DNA from: Acholoe squamosa
Taxonomy: Eukaryota > Annelida > Polychaeta > Phyllodocida > Polynoidae
Assembly (NCBI GenBank): GCA_949317995.1
Contig: OX439040.1
Span: forward strand, 75,737,972 to 75,801,971
Reading direction: 5' to 3'
Length of the DNA: 64,000 bases
The translations under genes were made by a program, and so were the position numbers. The notes beneath the pieces were generated by a model that was given only the letters and a program-made list of their open reading frames with translations, was not told where the DNA came from and ran no database searches. Shown here in pieces: positions 1-11,917 of the stretch; within the stretch, counting starts at the first letter, position 1, and the number at the start of each line of letters is the position of its first letter.

Positions 1-467
1 ACTGCGCTTACCCGAAGACCAACTGGTCACGGCACCAGTGTAGTGGTTCGTCTCGTTAAGTTAGATTAAATCATAACGAAGAGAGAGAAAAGTTTCCGGG
101 TAGGCAACCGAGCTTTTATTTCAGAGCTTGCGTTACATACGATCACAGCCTCAGAGGACTACATGCTGCTAGTGCATTCGGTTACCCTTTCGGGTAACAA
201 CCTGGTTGAGCAGTGGGTAAACCACTACTGAGGAACCTAGGGCTAGGACCAGCCTTATATAGGGGAAAAGCCCGCGAAACTCAGACCGGCCACGTGACGT
301 GTGGCGGACGAGTGGTAGGCCCCCTGGTGTAGTGGATACGAACCCAGAGGCAGGTGCTGCCACCTGCCATCCGGATTCCCCCACCACACCCGAAGGACCT
401 AGGTCTGAGTCTCACGGGTGCATGAACGTTAAAGTGTAAAATACCATACCCCTACATATATATACAT
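1..467. repeat. GC-richer repeat-like segment, unidentified
   Basis: This stretch is more GC-rich than its flanks. It contains a short hairpin GTTACCC-TTTC-GGGTAAC at 181-198. Two related motifs, CCAGTGTAGTGGTTCG near 37 and CCTGGTGTAGTGGATACG near 326, resemble a tRNA A-box region. On the minus strand GGTTCGTATCC resembles a B box. It may be a degraded tRNA-derived SINE or an LTR fragment cut by the window edge. No gene is seen. Confidence 0.3.
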
Positions 468-954
468 ATTAAAAATGTCCCCTGAAGTAAAACCCTCTGG
501 ATATGGCAGCGTATATGTTACCATGCCGATAAATGGATGCAAATCAAGTTCTGTGAATGCTGTCAGACACAGCTGTGTACACTGCCCTTTTTACATCAAG
601 CCCCAATAGCTTTTAGCATTCCAGCATCAAAAAGACTAAATGCATCATTCCACTTAAACAAAGCCATACAAAAACCTGCCCTTTTTTTGTTTACCCCTCT
701 ATAAGAGCTACCCTTGATAGTAGTATAACAAATTTGAGCCCTTCATGTAAAATGGAAACTATAAAAAAAAAGCTTTCCAGTGTCACTTTGTAAAAAGTAT
801 TAGTGTTATCTGTACAACACTGAATGCTTTTAAACAGCCTCGGGCCATATCCTGTAGAGGGAGCGCCTGTACACTGGTGAATAAAGAAGGGTAGCTGTAC
901 CCTCAAAAAGCTGGACCCCTTACTTATACTCAAAACCTGTCAGTTCCGAAACTA

Positions 955-1145
955 GTCAGTGGTGATGACTTTAGGTCCGCAGAATGACAATACCAAAAAC
1001 AACTACCTTAGGTGGTCAAAATTATGACCTCAAGTCATCATCCTGATGAGCTAAGTCATCAGTAGGACAATACTGACAATACAGAGTTGCCATTCTGACA
1101 ACTTAGGTCATCAGGTTGATGACCTAAAGTCGTCATTTTGACCAG
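955..1145. repeat. Segment dense in GATGAC/GTCATC inverted words
   Basis: Within 190 bp, TGATGACTTTAGGTC, ACCTCAAGTCATCATC, TAAGTCATCAG, TTAGGTCATCAG and TGATGACCTAAAGTC alternate in both orientations. This gives several overlapping stem possibilities. It lies exactly between the two duplicon blocks that are separated by 5.5 kb in copy B. Confidence 0.55.
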
Positions 1146-2934
1146 GTACATTGTGTGGCCTGCAACAAGATAGGAAATGATTATACTGTTTTAGTGCATG
1201 TGCAAAAAAATCAGCAGGCAATCTGATAAAAATCCAGTTATCTTGGCTTTCTACTGCTAATTGTACATAAGCACATTTATCCCCAATGGAGGTGAAGAAG
1301 AAGCCTCCCATTTACATGGTCATGTAAAATGCATACCTTTTCCTAACCCCTGAGGGAAAACGACCCGCCTTCAACTGTGCTTCTAAGAAAGAAACCGCAC
1401 ACGCTGCCTTATATATATATTTAAAAAGCTAATTTGCACAGGTGTGAGGTTTCAGTGCAAGAAAAACGACTTTTGGGATGGTGGGTGGGGAAAAGGGATG
1501 TGTGTTAGAACCGTATAGTCCTACCCTTTAATGGCTGTATGACGATTAAGCCTATATGGCTGCCATATTCAGACATGAAATAGGATGTACTGTAGTGGCC
1601 CATATTAGGGCACCTGCACTATTCAATTTAAGCCTACGAATAAGACATTATATAAGAGACCTGCATTTATTTTAAGGGCAAAATTAAGTGCAAATCTAAG
1701 ATTAAACATTCTACACTGCACAAAAATGAGACCTGTGCTAATTTGGAAACCTGCACTAGGCAAACAGGCAACTACAGTATCAATGGACTTTATTGGCTTA
1801 TATGGGTAAAATGGAAGGGGGAAGAAGGTAATTTAATAGATGCTGGGTCGTATAACTCTAAAACTTAACTTGACAATGTCTGAGAGTGTACATCTGAAAT
1901 ACACCACTACCATAAACCCCCTTGCATACACAGTGCCCTCCAATTTGATAAGGGCACATGAGGCAAAACTGTTTCTGTGGTGCACCATCAGAAGGATGAG
2001 GAAAACTATCGATGGGTTTTTGATAACTCCGACCAGAATGCACAGACTATATAGTCAATCTCACCCTTGCTGTCTAGATTACAGAACCCGTTCAGGGAAT
2101 CCGGTGCTGTCGTGTTTTGTCACGGTGTGACAGATGGACCCCGGTATTGGCCCACTATCTGGGCATGCTAAGCCTATTGTCGGGTAATTTCCTGAGACGT
2201 TCTGTCCAAGAGGAAGCTCCAGTCACTCTGTACAGGCAATAAGATTGGTTGTCACGTTTGCAAGTATAGGTGGATGAGGGAGGGGGATCTATATTGGAGA
2301 TGTCATTTATCTCAAGTTGAATACAACAGCCCCATAGGTTTAACTGAGAACCTCTGTAGCACATCCCCAGTGTGATAACCCTTCCCCTTATAACACTTCC
2401 ACGTAGATCATTGCAAATGGTCACATAACTAATGATGAAATGATTACTAATGCAAAATAAATGAATTTTTGAACATTTTTGATAAAAATATCTTTAGATA
2501 AATACAAAGGAGTACACGAATTGGTCTCCACTGAGGGTTATCACACTAAGTGAAGCAGAGTGGGGACCTTTTCTTGTGCATATAGCGTGGTTATGGGAGA
2601 CAGTGTGTGCATGTGTGTTCAGTTCGGACCATGGATTGTCTTGTGTTATTTTCATGGGTACCAAATTTCCAAACTGCCTGACCTGCCAGGAACAAGCGTG
2701 GACCAATGCTAGCCCACAGACAGAAGTTGCTCTCATCAGCATGTATGTTGTACTCTGAGGAACCAGTCTGGTTCCGTTTGGTTGCTATAGAATCTGGAGG
2801 GTTCTGGTTTAAAGGCTAGAATTGCTGGTGACCATTGGTTGTCATGATGCATTGATGAGGTATTAGCTTAAAAATGGTGATGTAAACAAGCCGTGCATAA
2901 CTTTTTCAACTATGAAATCATGCTTAGATGGCAT

Positions 2935-3660
2935 AATTGGATTACTGAAGCCCGGCAAACATGAGATAGATGTAAAAGAGCACTGCAGGTGTTGTGGGAA
3001 ACAGATGTATTGATGAAAATGCAAGAAAACTTAAAAAAGATATAAAGAGTGGTGTTCATTAAATTGGTTGACTTTGAATGTAAGTAAAACGAAGTATATG
3101 GTTTTCTTACCGACATCCAACAGCAGACATAAGCAACAGCTGAATGGGCAAGAAATTCACAAAGTTCCCACTTACAAATATTGAGGTGTAAACCTGGATT
3201 CTAAATTGTATTATGAAAAGTTCATTAAAAACCAAATAACCACCATTGAGTTTAGAGCTCACCAGTTATACCGAAGTGCAAGGTTCTTAAGTACTGAAAC
3301 CCTATTGTTGATCTATAAAATTTTATCTTACCAAAGTTGTCCGTTACAAGAAATAGGAAACTTCAAAGATTACAAAATAGAGGTCTCAAGATATGTCTCA
3401 AAGTGGATATATCCACTGATACTGAAATGGTTCACCAAGCAGCTCACATGAATGACTTAGAGTATATGTACTGGTACTACACAACGACTAATGCATACAA
3501 AAGAACTCTCTTGGAGGAATATGTCGATGCAAGAATGCTGTATACAAGACAATGCGAAGGAGTCAGAGCGTTTATAGTGTATTGGCTTGGAATGCACTTC
3601 CAATAGACACAAGGAATGTCCGAACCCTAGAAATTTAAAAGCAAGATTAAGGATGAGCTG
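2935..3660 (+). pseudogene. Decayed non-LTR retrotransposon reverse transcriptase (3' part)
   Basis: On the plus strand, broken frames give a recognisable C-terminal part of a LINE reverse transcriptase. In order: DENARKLKKDIK, then after a frameshift WLTLNVSKTKYMVF, then VPTYKY followed by a stop where a Leu is usual, then GVNLDSKLYYEKFI and RSARFLSTETLLLIYK. The next piece, RLQRLQNRGLKICL, is the typical post-RT segment preceding the C-terminal region of jockey/CR1-type elements. At least two frameshifts and one in-frame stop are visible; the YADD catalytic motif and the endonuclease are not found. It lies inside duplicon copy A and is absent at the matching place in copy B, so it either inserted after the duplication or was lost from B. 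Confidence 0.75.
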
Positions 3661-4461
3661 GTAAAGAAAGTACCATAAAGTATAGTCCTCGTGCCTGATT
3701 TTCCCCTAAACCTTCTCCCCCTTATAGGCTCCCCCCATTCCCCCCTCTCTCTCCTCTTTATTTATATATAAACAACACATGTACTGTTAGCTCCAGTTGA
3801 TAAAGGTGTTATAATCAGCTTAATGTCCTTTTACTTATAATGTAACTAGACCTAGCTTGAGTTATTAACAATTCAAGCGTATGACAAAAGTGTACAAATA
3901 CAGATTTTCTCATTATTTATTGTGATGAAATTGTTATTTCCATATATAATTGTTGAACACATATAGTGCAAAGTGGCAATAGGTATGATTTGCTGCAGAC
4001 CGAGACTGCCTGAAAAGGTGAGAAGCAGCAATAAATTTTATTCAGCTTGTGTTATTAAAAATACTTATTTTTTCCCAAAAAACTGCATGTGCAATTACTA
4101 TCCCAAAGTCCAACTTTTGAACCTTTCCCTATTTATTTCATTAAAGGAACATTCTATAGATTGGCACTACTATATATTAGAACTCTGTCTATCAGCAACA
4201 AACAAAAGGGTTTGTGTGTTATACAAACCCCCTGCCCACATGAGAAAGTTGAATTTCTTCTTTACCTTTGTATTGTGCCAGTGGTAGACAGATGGATCTG
4301 GATGGAGCAGCTTGAAATCACATGCAGATGAATACTGATTGAAATAAAAACAAGGTATTGTCGATGGAGGAAATTGGCAATTAGAAGTCATTGTTTATTG
4401 GAGCAAAGTCTGAGTACCCTATCAGCATTCCCAACCCAACGATTCAATCTTAACCTTTTAC

Positions 4462-4635
4462 AAGCTAGTAGTGCATTGATGATGCCCCTTCGACTGAGGG
4501 CTACATACACATATGCATCATGAGTCGCTACATTCATGGAGGGTTGGCATGATGCACCAATGGTGCCAGCAAGGGTTTTGTACATCATGACGACCAATAG
4601 CCATGATGCACTCCTGCATTAACAGCGCTTAAAGG
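4462..4635. mobile_element. Cloverleaf element, degenerate copy
   Basis: Partial copy with GTTGGCATGATGCACCAATG and the right arm CATGACGACCAATAGCCATG, ending TGCACTCCTGCATTAACAGC. The internal hairpins are mostly lost. Confidence 0.65.
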
Positions 4636-4647
4636 CCTTTGAGCTCT

Positions 4648-4875
4648 GCTAATGCAGGAGTGCATCATTGGTCATCATGATGCACCAATGAAGTGCTGGC
4701 CAGACTACTCGCAAGTACTTCATTGGACCATCATGCCAATCCTTGGGTGTATCAAACCTGCAGGGTTGGCATAATGGTTGAATGTAGCCTTGGCAAATTA
4801 CTTGCCAGGCTGCATTCATGCATAATGACAACCAATGGGCACGATGCACTCCTGCATCAGCAACCCTTCAAGGGC
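4648..4875. mobile_element. Cloverleaf inverted-repeat element, near-complete copy
   Basis: The left arm TAATGCAGGAGTGCATCATT and the right arm GATGCACTCCTGCATCAGC are inverted copies. Between them lie three stem-loops in order: CACCAATGAAGTGCTGG with its partner AGTACTTCATTGG; CATCATGCCAA with TTGGCATAATG; and TGAATGTAGCCTTGGCAA with TTGCCAGGCTGCATTCATG. The outer end reads CCCTTCAAGGG. The TTAACCCTTTAA-like ends of better copies suggest a piggyBac-type MITE, inferred from the TTAA target and the CCCTTT start of that superfamily. Confidence 0.8.
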
Positions 4876-5370
4876 TAGCCTAAAGATGACACTTAATCGC
4901 AAGGAGTGTGACAGATGATAACTGAGCGCTTTGTCTTGTTATCAAGTCCTGCAGACAAAGGATGAATCAGACAGTTGTCTAGAAATGTCTTTCAGATTGC
5001 AATCGAATAATGGAAACTGATGGGAATGGTCATAATTTTCCCTCATAATCTCTGTGTTCTGATATCTCCGTTCCTCCAGATCATAGAAATAGAGGTCCGA
5101 TTCTCCAATGGCAAATGCACAATCCAAATCATACTTTCAACTATTATATAGATTGGGTGGGCGGGAGAATTCCAGGGGCGAACCTCCTAACAGCTATGTA
5201 TAAGAAATGGGCATGCAATCCTCCTGGAATGCACAATGGAACTAAAAGGTTTGTTATCGTATAGGATAGGGCACACCCTGAGTGTTGAAGGAAATGCCCA
5301 AAGTAGATTTTTAAGGTATATTAACCCCATCTACATGTTTAAGGGCAACCGTGAGTTTAGGAGCAGTCAA

Positions 5371-5545
5371 TATAGATACTCTATAAGTAGTATATTGACA
5401 TGGGTGTGTTGGACAGATTACTCTGAGTAGTATATAGACATGGCTATGTCAGACAGGCTTCTCTGTACGTAGTATATTGACATGGGTATGATGGAGAGGT
5501 TACTCTGTAAGCAGTATATGGACATGGGTATGTTGGACTGGTTCT
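5371..5545. repeat. 42-bp minisatellite, array 1 (about 4 units)
   Basis: Units follow GTAGTATATTGACATGGGTG then TGTTGGACAGATTACTCTG, with drift between units. Lies at the right end of duplicon copy A. Confidence 0.8.
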
Positions 5546-8033
5546 CTTTGAATAGTGTTTAATTTTTTTTTCATATTTCTTTTTTGCATATAGGGCAATA
5601 CTATTACCGTAGAACCTCTGCCAGAGGTTGACTGAGGTTTACAACATTGAAAGTGATTCTCACTTAATCTCATGACTTGGCACCATCTGAGTGCACTTAT
5701 GGCCCAAACATAGGGATTGCGCTTATCAAAGCAGATGTGCCTATCAGAAGGAATATGGTAGGGGTGGATAGAAGTAGAAAGCACCGAGACTTACAGACTT
5801 ATTTAGGGGGTTTTAATTGTTCTTTTATTGCAGTAATGGCAATTACAGACACAGCAACTCTTTCAAATTCACACTATTAAAAATTGGTCCACTACAGTAA
5901 AACATGGACGTTATTTATTCATCATGCAATACAGTTATTTGCAACTCATACAAAAGCCTGTTGCTGTTAATGATTAGTTCTTAACTGGTAGTTGTTATGC
6001 ATCTTGATAGGTATAATCATAGATGACCATTATCTTCACCAAATTTTGAAATACCCAGAAATAGCTGAGACCTGATGTAGGAAACTTTAATAGTGAAAAG
6101 TCTTTGAAAGACTTTTTCAAGTTTATAAATTATTATATATATTTTTTTAGAGATGAAATGATTAAATATGGTCTGGAATACCATTGTTATGAGTAGTCTT
6201 ACAGTGTGGATGTATTTACAGTGTTGTTCTATAACCCTGATATTAAAGATTATGAAGAAATATAAATTCCCCTTTGCTTACATATATTTTGCTAATACTA
6301 AATAAACACACATATCAAGGTAATTCCCGATGCCCATGCAACTCTTTCTCACTCTCAAATGCAAGGTTCATTGAAAAATAGATGATTGAAAAGTTAAGAT
6401 CTGAAGGAATGAATATTTTAAAATGTGTCAAAGAATTTTTTTTTCAGACTTATTGTTTATGAACGAATTATAATATTTCTCTATGGTAATTGTCATGTCA
6501 TGTATTTGCACCATACCATTTGGCTTCTGAAAGTTTTGGATTGATTTGCCACTTTAACCACAAAGCACTTGACTGGGGAGCAGCTAGCCTACATAGCAGC
6601 TTGTTTCAGAAGATTTAACCCAAATACAAATAAGGCTAAGATTAACAGATTTGAGTGTATTCATATCTCTTCCGTTCATTTAAATTTGTTCACTGCACTT
6701 AATTCAATTAATTTGTTAGTTCTTCTTGGATACTTTTGTTTTCATATTATCTCACTGCCTTTTCTCAGGGGTGAGAGTTGGAGTAGTGTAGTTTACACTA
6801 TCCATAGGACAATGGGGAATTACCTTGAAGATAAATATCAAATAAAGTTCATTTCAAACCTTATTTATATATTTGAACACAATCTGTACAAAGCTACATT
6901 ATGCATAATACATATGAACAGTACATGTCTACATTGTCATCTAGTAGTGTCCTATGTATCGTACATTACTTCTTCTGTACACAGTGCTTATACATGATAA
7001 AACCAGTGCATACAACTTCATCATATTTTTGTACAATCTGTATCTAAGCTGAAACAGACATACATAGAAGACTGAGTATTTCATTATCGACTTTATTATG
7101 GGACAGCCTGTACTCAACCTGACATTACAATATAGACGTATGTATGTATATATTGGTTGGCTATGTATAAAAGATGCCGTAATATGTTTTTGTCCAAAAC
7201 TAATGGCAATGGACTGTGATGAAGCAAATGCTTCTACTGGAATCTGGTAGACAAGGAAGGTCCATCAGATATTTCTGTATGAATATGATGTAAAGATTCT
7301 TTGTGCAGATTGTTCTCTCATGGTGATAACACCAGTTTTTGATACATATGTATGTGGCCTCTGCATCAGGGTTGGTGGCTGTGGCAATGTGTGTAGTAAC
7401 CTTGCTTGACCAAAAATGAAATTGGTATTTCCCTGTACTGTTCTTACTGCCATAGAGGGTACCAGTATACTGGTATTTCCCCAGGAATCTATGGTTCAGT
7501 GTTGGGGAAAATGTAGCAGGGTATCAACCTCATCTCCTCCACCAAAAACCACCACCCACCAAAAACCACCATCCAAAAATATTCATAAAACAAGAAGCTC
7601 TTTGGTGACTTAGGATTCTATTTATCATAATCATTTTCATTGCAAGGAAAAATCAGATATGATACATGTTGATGATGTTATGAGTGTTTGATCGAAGTCC
7701 AATAAAATGCTTGGAAGGGATCTTGTCTGAATTTGGTTATAAGGCTACAGGGGCTATTTATGTGTTGCCATGGTAACCGATAAATATATATGTAATGGCA
7801 GTGCGATTTTTCTACCTACACAAACTCACTTACCATTAACACTGTATTTTACATTGATTGAACTTGGTTTGGCATTGGTTTATCATACATGGTCCGAATT
7901 TTGTCTCTATATTGGTATTTACATTTTGTATGTACATTTCTAGTCACATTCACAGTTGACAAAGTGTTACACTTTGTTTTACCTGTCTTGAGTGAAAATG
8001 AAAAATAAGCAAAAAGAAAATGATGGAATAAAA
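5546..8033. other. No gene or clear repeat seen
   Basis: AT-rich sequence with short chance open frames, the longest of 142 codons at 6569 without coding features. 7512-7570 has a CCACC-rich patch. Confidence 0.4.
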
Positions 8034-8309
8034 TACCGTAATACTCCGCGTATAAGGTGCATCCCGTGTATAAGGCTCAGCCAGAATTTAAGAAATATTT
8101 GAAATGTGATAATTTATTTTCTAATCAATCTGTTTTTGAAATTCGAAAACCTAAGGGTAGCTAACACATCGCTCAGTGGCCTAGCAACACTTTTAAGTTT
8201 ATGGGAAGCCTGGGGGAGATTTTACCCTGAGGTTTTCCTCATCCCATAAGGCGCACCAGGGGCTTATCTGCATGTATAAGACATGCCTTGTACGTGAGAT
8301 ATTACAGTA
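8034..8309. mobile_element. MITE with TACNGTAAAAC-type ends
   Basis: Begins TACCGTAATACTCCGCGTAT and ends GTGAGATATTACAGTA, an imperfect terminal inverted repeat. The interior repeats TATAAGG/CTTAT words near both ends. Related to the elements at 15667, 38600 and 53381. No coding capacity. Confidence 0.65.
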
Positions 8310-9689
8310 ATCAAAATTAGAATCTGTCATCCAAAGAATAGTGTATGCAGTAATTCTATAAGTAATGGCAAGTCACCTCAGGACCATGTTACCAAACCCA
8401 TCATACAAGCTTTTGCATACCATATCCCCGAGTCCCCGGGTCCTTTAAGTTTAAGATATGGAGATTTCCCTGGCCCTTATATAAAACAGATTCTATTTAA
8501 GATTCCTTTTCATCGGATAAGGAGTATTTCAAAGCTCCTTGATCAGGATGCTTATTTAATGACTGGCATATATTCAGAACCCAACGCTAACATACAATAA
8601 TACATAAAATGATAGAATACTGTGCAATACATGGTATGAATTATTTTCGTAATTTGACATACCCCCACTCTTCACACACAGTGACAAACCCAGGGTCCTT
8701 TACAGAGGAAGAAAATGTTGATTAGCATTATCCTGTCACAGACCCTAGTTCTCCTCTTGTTGAATTATGGAACTACACATAGTGGCATCGACTTACTGAG
8801 GCTATGTTTGGAAGACTTGGATTATACGTCTGACACCATATCATAGTTATACTATCGGCTGATAATGGGGTTACCTTCAAAATGACTGGTGCAATATGAG
8901 CTATAATTATGATGACCGCCCAAAGAAAAGATGTATTTTGTAGGCCTATAATTATGTAGTTATGAATTGTGTTCTCTCTGAGTTTCCGCATGTCATTAGC
9001 TGTGCACTGCCTTAGCAAAATGGTTGTAACTGCATTTTCAAGGTTTGCAGGAGACGCAATAGAATTGTTCCAGTTACAATAGCATAAAATTCTTGAAACA
9101 ATATTGGACTGCTTTCAGTGTTTTCACAGAAGGTAGATACCAGTCAATAGATGTTAAAGCAGGAGAAAACTCAATTTTGCCAAAATGTCAGTTACAACCT
9201 ACTTTCAGTAAGGTGATGTCTGAGTAGGGAGGCAGAAAGAGAAAGTAGACTTTAAATTCTTATAGATTATAGGAGATCCATTACAAAATATCCTTATATT
9301 CTGAAAATCATGAACAGATCTATGAAAATATTATAAAGATTTCACTTAAAAATAATGTGTGTGTGTTCGGATTTGAAACAAATGTACTTAATGAGATCTA
9401 ATAATAGTATGGTGCACATGACCAGCATTTTAGCCCTATAACTTAGCATAGGGCAGCGGACAGCATATAATCTTTTTAACACGTTAACTAATAGGCTATT
9501 GTACGATATGGATAGATACTGAATTGATCACAAACTGCACCCATCAAGATAACGGGCACAGAGTCGTCAGGATCGCAAATGTATACTCACAGTTTGCTGT
9601 CTCTCAGCATGTTATAAAGCTATGCCTCACTGACCCATCAATGAAACAATGGTATTCAGGTAAGCCTGAGTGTCACAGATTGTCATTAT

Positions 9690-9980
9690 ACACATGTCAC
9701 AGGCATTGCCTGCCAACAACACTATGGCCAAAGACGGCATTGGCACGAGTAAAATTACAAATCAGCAGATTCTGAAATGGATCAGATTTGTTGTTGATGT
9801 TGTTGGTGGTGTAGGTGTTGTTGTTGGCATTGGTACTGTTGTTGTTGGTGGTGGCGTTGAGGCAACAGAAGGATTTTTCTGACCCAGGAACAGGAGGCCC
9901 GGTGGTGGCGTAGTTTCAGCAGTGTTAGAAGGAGCCTCGGTGGCCGCCGGTGTCCCAGCAACCACCGGCTCTGCCCTGGG
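9690..9980 (-). repeat. Low-complexity CAA/ACC-rich tract 3' of tail B
   Basis: The plus strand is rich in TTG and GGT triplets at 9787-9862. On the sense (minus) strand this is CAA/ACC/ACA repeats just downstream of the tail B stop, so it would lie in the 3' UTR. Two minus-strand frames stay open across it, giving Pro/Thr-rich or Gln/His-rich translations, but these start after the stop and are typical of triplet repeats. Confidence 0.6.
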
Positions 9981-10121
9981 TCAGACATGTTGATGAGTCA
10001 GCAAGTTTTGACCCTCCTCCATAGCGAAGCGCGTGGCCAGAACGGTACGAGTGGCAGCCACCGTGCGCCGGCGCTGGTAGAAGTAGCCCGCGGTGCGGAA
10101 ACGCTCCACGACTTTGAGGAC
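9981..10121 (-). CDS. Alternative terminal coding exon (cytoplasmic tail B) of an unidentified single-pass membrane protein
   Basis: Read on the minus strand, the acceptor ATCTTGCAG is followed by an open phase-0 frame of 46 codons and a TGA at 9983-9981. This matches the phase-0 end of the transmembrane exon at 11775. The predicted tail is basic (FYQRRRTVAATR) and ends EEGQNLLTHQHV. EEGQNLL fits the acidic dileucine sorting pattern [DE]xxxL[LI] used by AP adaptor complexes, so a trafficking role is inferred. It shares the order RT-GY, TV-AT, EEG-NLLT with the tail encoded by 10365-10463, which points to exon duplication. The region is much more GC-rich than its surroundings. It follows tail A in the transcript, so it is either an alternative last exon or, when tail A is used, 3' UTR. 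The family is not recognised. The splice site and shared motif make it fairly secure, but no transcript evidence is available. Confidence 0.68.
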   Translation of the reverse strand, partial: VLKVVERFRTAGYFYQRRRTVAATRTVLATRFAMEEGQNLLTHQHV

Positions 10122-10364
10122 CTGCAAGATAGGGGAGAGACGGACGCTCACAGTATTCAGCAAGGAGGAGTGAGTCAGCAAAGGAGGAGACAGGTGGAAG
10201 AGATAGGGCAGGAGGATGTTTTTGAGTGTGGGCATAGACCATTGTCAGGGCAGCCTGCACCATATAAAATCAGTGTCAGTAGTCGCCTCGAGTAGGACGT
10301 TATTCCTGTTTTACACAGTTTTGGTGGGTTCGGGGGGATGTGTCACATGACAGTCACATGATGG

Positions 10365-10463
10365 TCACATGACGGTGGTGAGCAGGTTGCGGCCTTCCTC
10401 CGTAGCACACACTGTGCCCTTCTTCCTGTAGCCTGTGCGCGCATCCCACACGTAACTCGCGAT
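10365..10463 (-). CDS. Alternative terminal coding exon (cytoplasmic tail A) of the same membrane protein
   Basis: On the minus strand a strong acceptor with a pyrimidine tract (TTTGTTTCTTCTCTAG) leads into 32 codons and a TGA at 10367-10365. The frame begins in phase 0, exactly as required after the transmembrane exon. The tail starts IASYVWDARTGYRKKGTVCA and ends TEEGRNLLTTVM. EEGRNLL is an acidic dileucine motif placed like the one in tail B. The two tails share RT-GY, TV-AT and EEG-NLLT but differ in length by 14 residues, so they look like duplicated and diverged final exons. No AATAAA is visible on the sense strand between this stop and exon B, so transcripts using tail A may share the downstream 3' end. 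The function of the protein is unknown. Confidence 0.7.
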   Translation of the reverse strand: MASYVWDARTGYRKKGTVCATEEGRNLLTTVM

Positions 10464-11774
10464 CTAGAGAAGAAACAAAGACAGGCGAAACTCAGACCGG
10501 CAAGGCCACCATGACGAGGCGGACTGGGACACAGAAGGTATTTTGATGGGGGGACTTGTCTACACACAAGAGCCAATAAGTTGTTCTTCAGGTTATAATC
10601 AGAGAACCTGACAAAAACTGTATGATATGGGAAGGAGGGATATGAATACACACAAGCCTTAATCAGGTGTTCTTCAGGTCATATGATCAAAAGTCCTTTC
10701 AATAACTTTGTTTTCAGATTTACTTTTCTTTTTTGATATATCAGTAAATGGCATTTTATCATCACATCTATTTCAGACCACAGAAATAAGATCACATGTT
10801 GGTAGGCAGATTCACATTTCACTAAGAAAATACAATGAAAATGTCCTAACTGAAGTACACTTTTGATCTGGCCTTTTCGGGAAAAAGAGTGAGGGGTTGG
10901 CTGGGAGTGAGTAGTAGGTGGAATATTGAGGGGTTATGGTGAAACATACAACACAGGACTAGCTTCAGGGACAAACTTCATAATTGAGGACAATGCTGCA
11001 GGGGAAAATAATGCAAAATTACAAGTATATTGGTGGTCAGGACAAACAAAGTCTACACGAGAATTACACAATCATTGTTTACGTAGTATACTCTTTTTTT
11101 AAAGTGACAATTACTAACTTAGATTTGACTACCTATTATGAACTAGCTAAGTAGAATATTACAAATTCTTTCAATTTATCAGAATAAAGTGCTTGACCAA
11201 GACCAGATGGAACTATTACAGGTTAGAATTCCATTGGGCAATGCAATGAATGTGTTATGGACATCTGAATAATATACAACCTTACTGTTTATGCAAAGAG
11301 GTATTTTAGGAGTAAATAACAAAGGTTGATATATTGATGGTTGAGTAATGCTCGAGTGTTATTTATTTGAGGAGTTGTAAAACAAAATTTGATACTAATG
11401 TTTGATTAATTGAATGATGGCAGGCCCTACATGCAATTCTAAAAGTGTTTTATATATATTGATGGTTGTGATATGGCCTAATGTATTGTGCATTTCAGGA
11501 GTTGTAAAACAAAATTTGATACTAATTCTTTATTACTTATATTAACCCATGTCAAGTCTGTGATTGGATTGTATATTGACCTTTTGTAATTTGTATCTTA
11601 GATTTATGAAATAAATAGACAGGTAGATTAACAGTCAAGTAAAATTTGTGATCAAAAGTTTTTTAGAACCTATGCTCAGTTTCTGATAGTTTATTGGCCC
11701 ATTGTAATCTGTTTTTCTGATTTGTATGATACAATATATTTATAATTGTTAATGTTATGAGAAGCGATACTCAC
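10464..11774 (-). other. Intron before the alternative tail exons
   Basis: Non-coding AT-rich sequence between the transmembrane exon and tail exon A. It contains a 17-bp match, GCGAAACTCAGACCGGC (10485-10501), to a site near 275-290, followed in both places by a related GGCGGAC context. Two GGAGTTGTAAAACAAAATTT repeats lie at about 11371 and 11499. No coding segment is seen. Confidence 0.5.
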
Positions 11775-11917
11775 TCTGTGCCTGTGTTTGACGGCAATAA
11801 AGGCGCCGATCACCATCACCATGACAATGCCGATCCATGTGTAGAAGACAAGGATACTAAGGGATGCGTCGTGAGACGACTGAGGCACAAACGGTTGGTG
11901 CATCTCCATAGTCTCAC
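11775..11917 (-). CDS. Transmembrane exon of an unidentified type I membrane protein
   Basis: A 143-nt exon on the minus strand has acceptor TCTTCCTGTGCAG and donor GTGAGTATC. It begins with two bases that complete a codon (phase 1) and ends in phase 0. The 47 full codons start ETMEMHQPFVPQSSHDA, then a hydrophobic segment LSILVFYTWIGIVMVMVIGA and FIAV, then the basic stop-transfer KHRHR. The positive residues on the C-terminal side and the acidic exons upstream suggest a type I orientation with an extracellular N-terminal part. The upstream exon at 12430 ends in phase 1 and joins cleanly as codon AGT. Both tail exons accept its phase-0 end. The helix composition resembles many single-pass receptors and gives no family name. 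Confidence 0.8.

Larger units (their letters stand above)
468..5545 (+). repeat. Duplicon copy A (about 5 kb)
   Basis: The segment reappears in the same order and orientation further right. 468-935 matches 23770-24220; 1150-1500 matches 29735-30060; 2060-2850 matches 30230-31020; 4200-4400 matches 31180-31390; 4870-5040 matches 32430-32590; and 5371-5545 matches the 42-bp array at 32950-33672. Blocks such as CCCTGAAGTAAAACCCTCTG and ATTGGCAATTAGAAGTCATT are identical in both. Copy A differs by the LINE remnant at about 2930-3660 and by its cloverleaf elements. No convincing protein-coding content was seen. Confidence 0.85.
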
